NCBI GenBank assembly: GCA_002392965.1
Contig: DGIA01000003.1
Coordinates: 41,446-97,683 of the forward strand
Direction of reading: 5' to 3'
Source: Bacteroidales bacterium UBA3834
Lineage (GTDB): Bacteria; Bacteroidota; Bacteroidia; Bacteroidales; P3
DNA: 56,238 nucleotides
Shown here in pieces: positions 9,001 through 16,617 of this stretch (the first letter of the stretch is position 1; each line of letters opens with the position of its first letter). The position numbers and the translations under genes are program-made. The notes under the pieces were generated by a model. It did no database searches, was not told the origin of the DNA, and saw nothing but the letters and a program-made list of their open reading frames with translations.

Positions 9001-10266
9001 TTATTTCTTGCGGCGATAGGTGTAAGTGCGGCGCTCGTGGCCGTCGCCACCATGATAGGTAAAGATATCGCTGTCGATGAAGACGAGGGTGTCGTTGTCG
9101 AGTTGCTGGATATGCCACACTTCTTCGCCTCTTTCGTTGCGCAGCAACAGCGAGTCGCCCACCATCTGCCACTCGCAGCCGTAGGGTTGGTAGTCCATCT
9201 TATGGTTCTCCCAATTCGAGTTCCACGCCATCACCGTGGCGGTGCCGTCGGCGTTGAAGTCCAGATCGTCCAGCAGATGCTCCTCGCCCATGTCTGCTGT
9301 AAAACCTGGATAAGGGCTGTCACCGTGGTAAATGTGTTCGGTCGTACCGCTGACATATTCCCATTGTCCCACCAGCGGATTGCTTTTGGGTGTGCAGGCT
9401 GCCAGCAGCACTGCCGTTGCTATCGGCAAGGTCGCCAACGGCTTCAACCATCCGCTTCGGTTGCGACGTCGGGCCATCATGGCGATGCGCTGGTGCACCA
9501 TGCGGTAGTCGAACGTGTGGGCCAGCGGGCTGTAGCGGCGGCCGCTCACCTGATGATAGAACAGCTCGGCATAGCTGGCGCTCATCATCGCGCTGTCGGC
9601 GATGTACTCGTGCACGCGTTTGAGCTCGCGAGCGTATAGATATATGAAAGGGTCGAACCACAGCACCACCTTGGCCAGCTCGCAAAGCAGCGTGTCGGCG
9701 GTGTGGCCTTGTCGCACGTGCACCGTCTCGTGACCCACGAGTTGTTGCACTTCTATTTCAGAGAAGCCTTTGGTACCCACCACGATATGGTTGCCGAACG
9801 AGAAGGCGGCTGTGTCGTCGTTCACCAACGCCACCTTCATGCCATCGCGTTCCACGAAGGGCAGGCCGCGCATCCTGCGCCACAGCACCACCAGCCTCAC
9901 AGCCAGCAGCGCCGCCGATGCTACAACCCCCGCCATCCATATCCAAGTCCATAGCGGCATGCCGGCAGGGCTTGGTTGCTCAACGTCAACATGCTGGGTT
10001 ATCGTTGCACTCACAGGTTCCTCACCCGTGACGGCTAACGTTGTGCCGACCTGAAGAGTCGCGACATCCTGCGACTCTGAACTATTTTGCGGGTACCACG
10101 TGGGCACCGCCAGCCGCAGGTGGATGGCCGGCAGTAGGAACGACAGCAGCAGCGTGCCCACCAGATACCACCGCACCATCGTGTGGCGTTTCTCGTGACG
10201 CATCAAGAACCAGTAGGCGACGAAGAACAGGGCCGTCGCCGTGGCGGTCAACAGCAGGTAGTTCAT
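9001..10266 (-). CDS. BlaR1-like M56 membrane metallopeptidase with lipocalin-like C-terminal domain
   Basis: A 421-aa membrane sensor-protease. Two N-terminal membrane segments (MNYLLLTATATALFFVAYWF and WYLVGTLLLSFLLP), a third near residue 108, then the M56 zinc site HETVH (His179-Glu180-His183) with a downstream Glu in the KRVHEYIADS segment. After a further membrane segment (LPIATAVLLAAC), the C-terminus holds a small domain beginning NPLVGQWEYVSG, which recalls the GxW motif of lipocalin-like domains, where BlaR1 would carry its penicillin sensor. The start was set at 10266 because it overlaps the blaI stop as ATGA and opens directly into a membrane segment; the longer open frame upstream is antisense noise over blaI. 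Presumably it inactivates the partner repressor after sensing an unknown signal. Confidence 0.88.
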   Translation of the reverse strand: MNYLLLTATATALFFVAYWFLMRHEKRHTMVRWYLVGTLLLSFLLPAIHLRLAVPTWYPQNSSESQDVATLQVGTTLAVTGEEPVSATITQHVDVEQPSPAGMPLWTWIWMAGVVASAALLAVRLVVLWRRMRGLPFVERDGMKVALVNDDTAAFSFGNHIVVGTKGFSEIEVQQLVGHETVHVRQGHTADTLLCELAKVVLWFDPFIYLYARELKRVHEYIADSAMMSASYAELFYHQVSGRRYSPLAHTFDYRMVHQRIAMMARRRNRSGWLKPLATLPIATAVLLAACTPKSNPLVGQWEYVSGTTEHIYHGDSPYPGFTADMGEEHLLDDLDFNADGTATVMAWNSNWENHKMDYQPYGCEWQMVGDSLLLRNERGEEVWHIQQLDNDTLVFIDSDIFTYHGGDGHERRTYTYRRKK

Positions 10267-10661
10267 GACTGCACCTCCTTCCGCTTTTCTTCGATGATGC
10301 TGGCCAGGGCATCGAGGTCCTCCTTGCCGATACCCTTGTCCTCCATGAAGAAGGAGACCAGCTGGCGGTAGCTGCCGCCGAAGTAGTTGTTCATCAGCGT
10401 ACCAAGCATGCGGCCCGAGTAGTCGGCCTTGCTGACCAGCGGGTAGTACTGGTTGTTGCCGCCCATCTCGCGGTGGCCTACAAACCCTTTCTGCTCCAGG
10501 ATGCGGATTTCGGTCAGCACCGTGCGGTATGCCGGCTTGGGCTCTTCCACCGCCGCCGCAATGTCGCCGGCGAAGCCTTCGCCCAGACGCCAGACGGCCT
10601 GCATCACCTGCTCCTCGGCCTTGGTCAGGGTGGAGGTGGATTCTTGTTTCTTGCGTGCCAT
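10263..10661 (-). CDS. BlaI/MecI-family transcriptional repressor
   Basis: A 132-aa winged-helix repressor. The N-terminal DNA-binding domain contains TKAEEQVMQAVWRLGEG and the recognition-helix region KPAYRTVLTEIRILEQKGFV; the C-terminal helices dimerise. It overlaps the M56 gene by 4 nt (ATGA), the usual coupling of a BlaI-type repressor with its BlaR1-type protease. Two matching dyads lie upstream (10,688-10,706 and 10,745-10,763) and are good candidates for its operators, so autoregulation is likely. There is no beta-lactamase gene nearby, so antibiotic resistance is not implied. Confidence 0.92.
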   Translation of the reverse strand: MARKKQESTSTLTKAEEQVMQAVWRLGEGFAGDIAAAVEEPKPAYRTVLTEIRILEQKGFVGHREMGGNNQYYPLVSKADYSGRMLGTLMNNYFGGSYRQLVSFFMEDKGIGKEDLDALASIIEEKRKEVQS

Positions 10662-10687
10662 AATGATTGATGTATTTTTTTAGACCT

Positions 10688-10706
10688 TGGATTAAAAACT
10701 TAATCA
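10688..10706. promoter_or_regulatory. Candidate BlaI-type operator, proximal site
   Basis: This 19-bp site has the form TGGATTA-N6-TAATCA and contains the perfect dyad GATTAA-AAAC-TTAATC. It lies 27 bp upstream of the blaI start codon. A second site with the same ends is found 57 bp further upstream. Repressor binding is inferred from position and symmetry only. Confidence 0.55.
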
Positions 10707-10744
10707 CCAAAATAACGGCACAGAAAAAACATTATTGTGCGTGG

Positions 10745-10763
10745 TGGATTATTTTTTTAATCA
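10745..10763. promoter_or_regulatory. Candidate BlaI-type operator, distal site
   Basis: The same TGGATTA-N6-TAATCA framework as the proximal site, with T6 in the centre (GATTATTTTTTTAATC). Centre-to-centre distance to the proximal site is 57 bp, so the two would be on nearly the same face of the helix. It may also affect aroQ, which is transcribed divergently. Confidence 0.5.
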
Positions 10764-10835
10764 TAATTTGTACAATAGGTATAGAGATTTGAAATACAGC
10801 ATTTTGTTATTTTCTGCTTTTGTTATGACTATCTG

Positions 10836-10934
10836 TCACCTCCGTCTCACCTCCGTTTCACCTCCGTCTCACCTCCGTCGTTGGTCCGACTGAAGTCGGA
10901 GAAAAACCGGAGTTGAATCGGAATTGTATCGGTG
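10836..10934. repeat. 11-bp-period intergenic repeat array B with reversed halves
   Basis: Nine consecutive 11-bp units. The first four are TCACCTCCGTC or one base different. The fifth and sixth (GTTGGTCCGAC, TGAAGTCGGAG) form a perfect hairpin TCCGACT-GA-AGTCGGA at 10,885-10,900. The last three carry CGGAG/CGGAA, the reverse complement of the CTCCG core. The array lies between divergent blaI and aroQ. The rest of the 319-bp gap holds only the two operator-like dyads and AT-rich sequence. Confidence 0.85.
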
Positions 10935-10980
10935 GAAATTCGAGTGGACATACTAAGAATGGAAAGCCGTCGTTATTTAA

Positions 10981-11400
10981 ATGATGAAGCATATAGAAAT
11001 TATCAACGGTCCCAACCTCAACCTGACTGGGAAGAGGGAGCCTGAGGTCTATGGCTGTACCACGATGGAGGAATACCTCGAGGGGCTGCGTGCCCGTTTT
11101 CCCGAGGTGGAGATTACCTATTACCAGAGTAATGTGGAGGGTGAACTCATCGACCGCATCCAGCAGGTGGGCTTCTCTGGAGATGGCCTAATTGTCAACC
11201 TCGGTGGCTACAGCCACACCAGTGTGGCTTTGCGCGACGCGCTGTTGGCGGTGCCAGCCCCCAAGGTGGAGGTTCACCTGAGCAATATCTTCGCCCGTGA
11301 GGAATACCGCCACCATTCGCTCGTGACGAGTGCTTGTCGCGGCATGGTCTGCGGCTTTGGCCTGCAGGGCTACGAAATGGCTTTACGTTCATTAATATAA
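10981..11400 (+). CDS. aroQ: 3-dehydroquinate dehydratase, type II
   Basis: A 139-aa cytoplasmic enzyme of the shikimate pathway that converts 3-dehydroquinate to 3-dehydroshikimate. The type II hallmarks are present: GPNLN near the N-terminus, the flexible-lid REPEVYG with the catalytic Tyr, YQSNVEGELID, NLGGYSHTSVALRDAL with the catalytic His, EVHLSN, and the EEYRHHS arginine region. Length is normal. Translation could start at either of two adjacent ATG codons (MMKHIEI); the first is used here. aroK, a later step of the same pathway, lies at 48.8 kb. Confidence 0.95.
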   Translation: MMKHIEIINGPNLNLTGKREPEVYGCTTMEEYLEGLRARFPEVEITYYQSNVEGELIDRIQQVGFSGDGLIVNLGGYSHTSVALRDALLAVPAPKVEVHLSNIFAREEYRHHSLVTSACRGMVCGFGLQGYEMALRSLI

Positions 11401-11539
11401 ATGAGACAATGTTGAATAACGAGGCAATAACGTTCCACGAAGTATTGAGAGCTCCCTGATGCAGGACTCTTTTATGTCGTTGGTTGGAGACCCTTGAATG
11501 GGATACTCCTTATTGTTTCATGTTCAACATTTGTTTTAT

Positions 11540-13958
11540 ATGCTGAAAAAAAATTGTTTGGGCAATGCTGTTGATAGGCGTTGCCGGTGCCGCAATGGCA
11601 CAAACCTCGTATTCGCTTCGGGGAAGCCTTGTTGACAGCAGGTATCAGGCGCTTCCTTTCACCAATTGCGTGCTGTTAAAAACGGCGGATAGCTAGTTCG
11701 CCTACGGAACGACAAGTGACCTCGACGGTGTTTTCTCGCTGACGGGTGTCTCCAAAGGTAATTATCTTTTGCGTATCAGTGCCGTGGGACATGAGACCTA
11801 CTGGCGGGATGTCGCCATCATGCAGGACACTAACCTCGGTACCATTGAGATTGTGGATAACGCCACAATACTGAAGGAGATACAGGTCACCTCCAGCCGG
11901 CCGCTCTATTCTGCCGACGGCGAGAAGGTGTTCTACAATGTCGGCGACGACCCCAGTGTGCAGAGCGGCAACGCCACCGACGCGCTGCAGAACGCACCTG
12001 GTGTAGAAGTTGACGCCGAGGGTAACATCAAGTATCGCGGTGGCGCCGAGGTCTCCATCTGGATAAACAACAAGCCGTCGCATCTCAAGGCCGAAAGCCT
12101 GAAGCAGTACCTCAAATCGCTGCCTGCGGGTACGTTGCAGCGCATCGAGGTTATAGCCCATCCCTCGGCCAAATACCATACGCAGAACTGTGTGGTTAAC
12201 ATCGTTACCACCGCCAAAGTGAAGCGTAACGATTTATTATGCCTTGGTCTCAACGCCAACAGCAAGCCGCAGGTAGGGCCGTGGGTGGATTATGTGTGGA
12301 GCAACGAGAAGGTGCGCTTCAATGTTTTCGTCAGCGGCGACTACGACAGCTATAGCGGCGCGCAACAGAGCGACAGCCGTCTGCTGGCGTCCGACAGCAC
12401 CCTCTCGTCGGTCGTCAGCACCAGGGGGCACAGCCGTAACCGCACCATTGGCGGTAACTTTGGCCTGGACTTCGACTACAATATCGATAGCAACACGTTG
12501 GTAAACCTCTGGCTGTGGACGACTGCCACGCACGACAGCAGTGGCCTCGACGGCCGTACCGAGCGTACAGAGTTTCTCACCGGTGCAGGCCGCTATCTGT
12601 ACAATGAAGTGCAGCGCAACGGTAGTATGCTGTCCGATGCCGCCTTTGGCATGATGTTGGAGAAGAAGCTCGACACGCTGGGTGGGATGCTCTTCATCGA
12701 TTATACCGGCACACTGACGCGTAGCCGCTCCTTCGCCAGTGACCTGCGTACCCACGACAGCCTTACAACCCTTGATTTCGTCCGCCGTCGCTCGACCATC
12801 ACCCCCTCTCAGTGGCACGGTATCACCGCCGACATAGCATTGCCTTACAACAGTCACGGCGAGGTTGACTTTGGCGTCATGGCCAGTCTCGCACCGGAGT
12901 GGAAAAACGTAGATGAAACCCTTGACGGCCTCGCTGACACGCTGCGCAGCTATTCTTACACTAACGGCACCTGCGAGCTTTCGATTTATGCCGGTGCCGA
13001 GCATCATTTTGGCCGATTCACCCTTGGTGCCTCCCTCTCGATGGACAATGCATGGTACCGTCTCCGATACCCAGCGGCCGACAGTGGCGACGTGAGCAGG
13101 CACTATCTCACCTTCAGTCCTACGGTCCACGCCTCGTACAGCACCGAGTCTATGCACAACTTCACCTTCAGCTATACTCACTACGTCATGCCACCCACAG
13201 CCACGCAACTCACGCGCTTCACCGTTTACGGCTACGACAGCTACTCCACCGGGGCTCCCACGCTCAAGAAAGGCTATACTGACAACATCGAGCTTGGCTG
13301 GGAACGCTATTTCGACCACCTCGGCAGCATCGGCGTAAGTGCGTGGTACAACTCCATGCGCGACCAGACAGGCACCCTCACCGACGTGGCATACAGCGAT
13401 GTCTTTGACCGCATCGTGGCTTTCACCCAGCCGTTCAACATCAGCACCGCCTGCAACGGTGGCCTCGGGCTCAACGCCACCCTGCGGCCGTCCGACTTTA
13501 TGAATATCCGCTTCTACGCCAATCTATACGACGACTACTATCGTGTGCAGTATCGTCCCGGGCGGTGGGCCGAAAGCGAGATGATCTGCTACTCCCTGCG
13601 GCTCAACTTCTGGGCCAAGCTATGGGATAAGCTTCAGGTGTTTGCCAACGCCAACTACCGCAGTCGCACACAGACCCTGCTGGCCGAGGTTGATCCCTAC
13701 TTCAGCTTCGACTGCGGTGTGAGCACCGACCTCTTCGACCGTCGTCTTTCACTCTTCCTTAACGTCAACGACCTTTTTGGTACCGTCCGCACCGGCGGAA
13801 AGAGCGTAAACCCATACAACCCCTCTGCCAGCGAGAGTACCCTCACCAGTCAGTATGTCAGCTTCGGCCTCACCTGGCGCCTTGGCCGCACCGAGATGGA
13901 GGGTATGCAACAAAAAGAGAAGAAGAGCAGGTCTTCTTCTCATAGGAAAACGATGTGA
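11540..13958 (+). pseudogene. Disrupted outer-membrane beta-barrel gene, paralog of 6784-8982
   Basis: From an ATG at 11,540 the sequence would encode a signal peptide (MLKKIVWAMLLIGVAGAAMA) if a run of eight A (11,546-11,553) were seven; the eighth shifts the frame. In the corrected frame a carboxypeptidase-regulatory-like domain follows, but TAG at 11,694-11,696 interrupts it (KTADS-stop-FAYGTTSDLDG). After that the frame is open for over 740 codons to 13,958, with a plug region (DALQNAPGVEVDAEGN) and barrel matching the intact paralog. Both lesions precede the plug, so no exported product is expected. A homopolymer sequencing error could explain the frameshift but not the stop. The intact remainder suggests recent decay. 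Confidence 0.85.
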
Positions 13959-13973
13959 TGCGGTGCTGTTCTG

Positions 13974-14870
13974 TTAGAACTTGACGATGTCTATCAGGCG
14001 TACACCGTCGAGCCAGACGGCGATGCATCCTACGGCACCATTGTCGGTGGAATCCCAGTTTTCGATGGGTTGGAGGGTAATTGCATCAACAATTTCGAAG
14101 TATTCTGGCTCGAACTGCAGTCCGTCGCCACACTCATTCACTTCGTGCCACGAGGCTAACGTGTCAAGTACCCACTCCTTGACATCGTCCACATCCTCAT
14201 ACTCGGCCATTTCTGCAGCCTGTTCGAGGGTGGCGTTGATGGCGGGGGCCATCTGGCGAGCGGCAGGGGAGAGTCGCATGTTGCGGCTGCTGAGTGCCAG
14301 ACCATCGTCGGCGCGCACGATGGGGCAGGGGACTAGCTCGATGGGGTACTTGATCTGCTCCAGCAGGTTGCGGATGACAGCAATCTGTTGGTAATCCTTC
14401 TCGCCGAAGTAGGCGCGGTGGGGCTGCGCCAGGTCGAAGAGGCGGCGCACCACCACTGCGACGCCACTGAAGTGACCCGGACGGCGCGGTCCTTCCATTA
14501 CCTCCTCAATAGGGCCGAAGTGATAGACTTCTTTTGGCTCTCCGTTGGGATACATCTCCTCGACAGTCGGCGTGAATGCCAGCAACTCCGTAGCGCGGAA
14601 GCCGTCTTGTGCGACCAGGTTGGCGATGAGACGGAGGTCGTTGTCGATGGTGCGGGGATATTTCTCGAGGTCTTCCTTGTTGTTGAACTGGATTGGGTTG
14701 ACGAAAAGAGAGACGACGACGAGGTCGTTCTCCTTCAAAGCCCGCTCGATGAGCGAAAGGTGCCCCTCGTGCAGGGCGCCCATGGTGGGCACGAGGCCTA
14801 TTTGCTTGCCCTCTTGGCGAGCGGTGTTGACAGCCGAGGTGAGTTCGGCAGCTTTTAATATCTGTTTCAT
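13974..14870 (-). CDS. panC: Pantothenate synthetase
   Basis: A 298-aa ATP-dependent ligase joining pantoate and beta-alanine to give pantothenate, the coenzyme A precursor. The nucleotidyltransferase motif PTMGALHEGHLSLI, the NPIQFNNKEDLEKYPRT pantoate loop, FGEKDYQQ and the KMSKS-like SSRNMRLS segment are in order. The ATG at 14,870 was chosen because it gives the standard MKQILKAAEL start; upstream codons are antisense noise from the neighbour. It begins 4 nt after the stop of the YrdC-like gene, in the same minus-strand operon. No panB or panD is in the window. Confidence 0.95.
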   Translation of the reverse strand: MKQILKAAELTSAVNTARQEGKQIGLVPTMGALHEGHLSLIERALKENDLVVVSLFVNPIQFNNKEDLEKYPRTIDNDLRLIANLVAQDGFRATELLAFTPTVEEMYPNGEPKEVYHFGPIEEVMEGPRRPGHFSGVAVVVRRLFDLAQPHRAYFGEKDYQQIAVIRNLLEQIKYPIELVPCPIVRADDGLALSSRNMRLSPAARQMAPAINATLEQAAEMAEYEDVDDVKEWVLDTLASWHEVNECGDGLQFEPEYFEIVDAITLQPIENWDSTDNGAVGCIAVWLDGVRLIDIVKF

Positions 14871-14874
14871 GGTG

Positions 14875-15495
14875 TTATAATTCAATTTTTCCTTTACCTT
14901 GACGGATAAGTTCGATGCCGTCGCTGCAATCGACCACGGTGGAGGGGTCGGCATCGGCGACACCGCCGTCGATGACGGCCCAGACACGGTTGCCGAAACG
15001 GTCGTGGATGAGTTCGGGGTCGGTATAATTCTCTACTTCACCATCCTCCTCGTCCAAGGGTCTCACCGACGTGCTGATGAGAGGAGAGCCCAGCTCTTCG
15101 ATGATGGCACGTGTGATGCCGCAGTCGGGGATGCGGATGCCGATGGTGTGGTTTTGATTCTGGTAGTTGCGGGGCACGGAGCCGGCCGCTTCCATGATGA
15201 AGGTGAAGGGGCCTGGAAGGGAACGTTTGAGCAACGCGAAGGTATCGCGGTCCATGGAACGAACATACTCACTGGCCATGCTAAGGTCGGCGCAGAGCAT
15301 CGAGTACTTGGCCTGCTTCACTTTGAACCCTTTGAGCTGTGCAATCTCCTCAACGGCGCGTTTGTGATCCATGGAGCAGGCGAAAGCATAGAGGGTGTCG
15401 GTGGGGAGAACGACTACTTCGCCGTTGCGCAAGGCGTCGGCTATACGTCTTACATCTCGTACGTTGGTGTTCTCGTTATAGAGTTTGATAATCAT
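14875..15495 (-). CDS. YrdC/Sua5/YciO-family protein, probable threonylcarbamoyl-AMP synthase
   Basis: A single YrdC domain of 206 aa without the extra Sua5 domain. The nucleotide-binding segment VVLPTDTLYAFAC, the KRSLPGPFTFIMEA loop and the STSVRP segment are characteristic. Family members make threonylcarbamoyl-AMP for the t6A37 modification of tRNA. The length also fits the YciO subgroup, whose activity is less settled, so no symbol is given. It overlaps the upstream transferase gene by 4 nt and precedes panC by 4 nt. Confidence 0.85.
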   Translation of the reverse strand: MIIKLYNENTNVRDVRRIADALRNGEVVVLPTDTLYAFACSMDHKRAVEEIAQLKGFKVKQAKYSMLCADLSMASEYVRSMDRDTFALLKRSLPGPFTFIMEAAGSVPRNYQNQNHTIGIRIPDCGITRAIIEELGSPLISTSVRPLDEEDGEVENYTDPELIHDRFGNRVWAVIDGGVADADPSTVVDCSDGIELIRQGKGKIEL

Positions 15496-16457
15496 TGTTG
15501 TGTGGGTAACTTGCCTTTACGGTTGCAGTAGAAGAAAAACAATCCGTAGGCCGTGATAAGAAAGACAGACACCACCAGGGTGTAGAGGTTTTTGTCGGAA
15601 ACCATTAAATATCCGATATTAATAAGAAGTTGCAGGAGAGCGTATCCACCGGAAACGTAAAGATGAGGTATATGCAGTTCGTTGACCATGGTTTCATAAG
15701 CATGTTCACGATGTGCTTCCAGAATGTTGCGGCCGGAAAGGAACCGTTTGGCAATGGTCAAAAGTCCGTCGGCAAGGAAGACAATAATGAAACACAAGCG
15801 ACTGACATTCATTCCAGGTACGGAGCCGGTGTTTGTGTATCGCACAAGTAGGAATAGCGAGATGAGTCCCATGCAGATGCTTCCCACGTCGCCAGAAAAG
15901 CAGCGTGCCTTTTTGCGAAAATTGAAAAATCCAAAAACGAGGATGGCAATCAGGAGTGTGGTGAGGAAATCGAGATTGATAAACCGGTGCTCAAAAAGGG
16001 CGAGGTAACCGAAAGTGCCTACAAGAACAAGGGAATAGGCGGCGAGCATACCATTGATACCATCCATAAAGTTGTAGATATTAAGGATGCCGGCAAAAAC
16101 AATTGTGAAAAGAATTAATTGCCAGATCTCAAGGGAGTTGATATCAGCCCAGAAGCAAATGAGCACTGCCGCCAGTTGTGTGAACAATCTCAGCCAAGAG
16201 GGGAGTGGATGGAGGTCGTCAACATAACTCACGATGGCCAATAGTGAGAGCCCAATAATGAAATAGGGGAAAGCCATGCCGTGGGTGAGTGAGTAGAAAA
16301 GCATGGAAAGGTAGAAAATGATGCCTGCTCCGAGGAGTACGGGGCGGTGATGCGAGCTACGTTCATTGGGTCGGTCAACGATATGGAACTTCTTGGCAAT
16401 GAAGAAATAGAAGAGCTCAAGAGCAATGATCGTGATGGTGGCTATAATGTAATACAT
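15492..16457 (-). CDS. WecA/WbpL-type polyprenyl-phosphate sugar-1-phosphate transferase
   Basis: A 321-aa integral membrane protein of about ten helices in the MraY/WecA superfamily, which starts lipid-linked glycan assembly by moving an N-acetylhexosamine-1-phosphate to undecaprenyl phosphate. Visible motifs are DRPNERSSHHRPV, the metal-binding SYVDDLHPLPSWLRL, NIYNFMDGINGM, FSGDVGS and the C-terminal HREHAYE. The ATG at 16,457 (MYYIIATITII) opens into the first helix; the extra upstream codons belong to the promoter region. It is divergent from the large sugar-synthesis operon and shares a symmetric promoter with it, so it is the probable initiating enzyme for that glycan. The donor sugar cannot be read from sequence. 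Confidence 0.9.
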   Translation of the reverse strand: MYYIIATITIIALELFYFFIAKKFHIVDRPNERSSHHRPVLLGAGIIFYLSMLFYSLTHGMAFPYFIIGLSLLAIVSYVDDLHPLPSWLRLFTQLAAVLICFWADINSLEIWQLILFTIVFAGILNIYNFMDGINGMLAAYSLVLVGTFGYLALFEHRFINLDFLTTLLIAILVFGFFNFRKKARCFSGDVGSICMGLISLFLLVRYTNTGSVPGMNVSRLCFIIVFLADGLLTIAKRFLSGRNILEAHREHAYETMVNELHIPHLYVSGGYALLQLLINIGYLMVSDKNLYTLVVSVFLITAYGLFFFYCNRKGKLPTQQ

Positions 16458-16482
16458 AACTGCTAGAATATGAGTTTCAAAA

Positions 16483-16534
16483 TGCAAAAATACAACTTTT
16501 TTTTTGCATGCACGAATTTTTTTGTATTTTTGCA
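16483..16534. promoter_or_regulatory. Symmetric divergent promoter/operator of the glycan locus
   Basis: A perfect 13-bp inverted repeat, TGCAAAAATACAA at 16,483-16,495 and TTGTATTTTTGCA at 16,522-16,534, is centred on the palindrome GCATGC (16,506-16,511). Each arm holds a TATTTTTG -7 box: one at 16,525-16,532 reading right into wbpA, the other at 16,485-16,492 reading left into the initiating transferase. Rightward there is also a TTTG at 16,503-16,506 with an 18-bp spacer. No good -33 element is seen leftward. The symmetry suggests a shared regulator. Confidence 0.65.
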
Positions 16535-16617
16535 ATGCATATTATTATGAAAAGAGAAATTGTATATCAATCAATTGCTTGATGTGCTGTATGATAAATC
16601 GTAAAATAAACATTTCT

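Noticed and set aside
9001..10661. Beta-lactam resistance module
   Set aside because: The sensor domain is not a penicillin-binding fold, and there is no beta-lactamase or PBP2a gene nearby.
9001..10710. Extended 569-codon reading of the M56 gene starting at 10,710
   Set aside because: The first ~148 codons are an out-of-frame reading of blaI. The real start at 10,266 overlaps the blaI stop and begins with a membrane helix.
16545..16580. 11-codon leader peptide ORF before wbpA (MKREIVYQSIA)
   Set aside because: It is too short to separate from chance, and no attenuator structure was found between it and wbpA.
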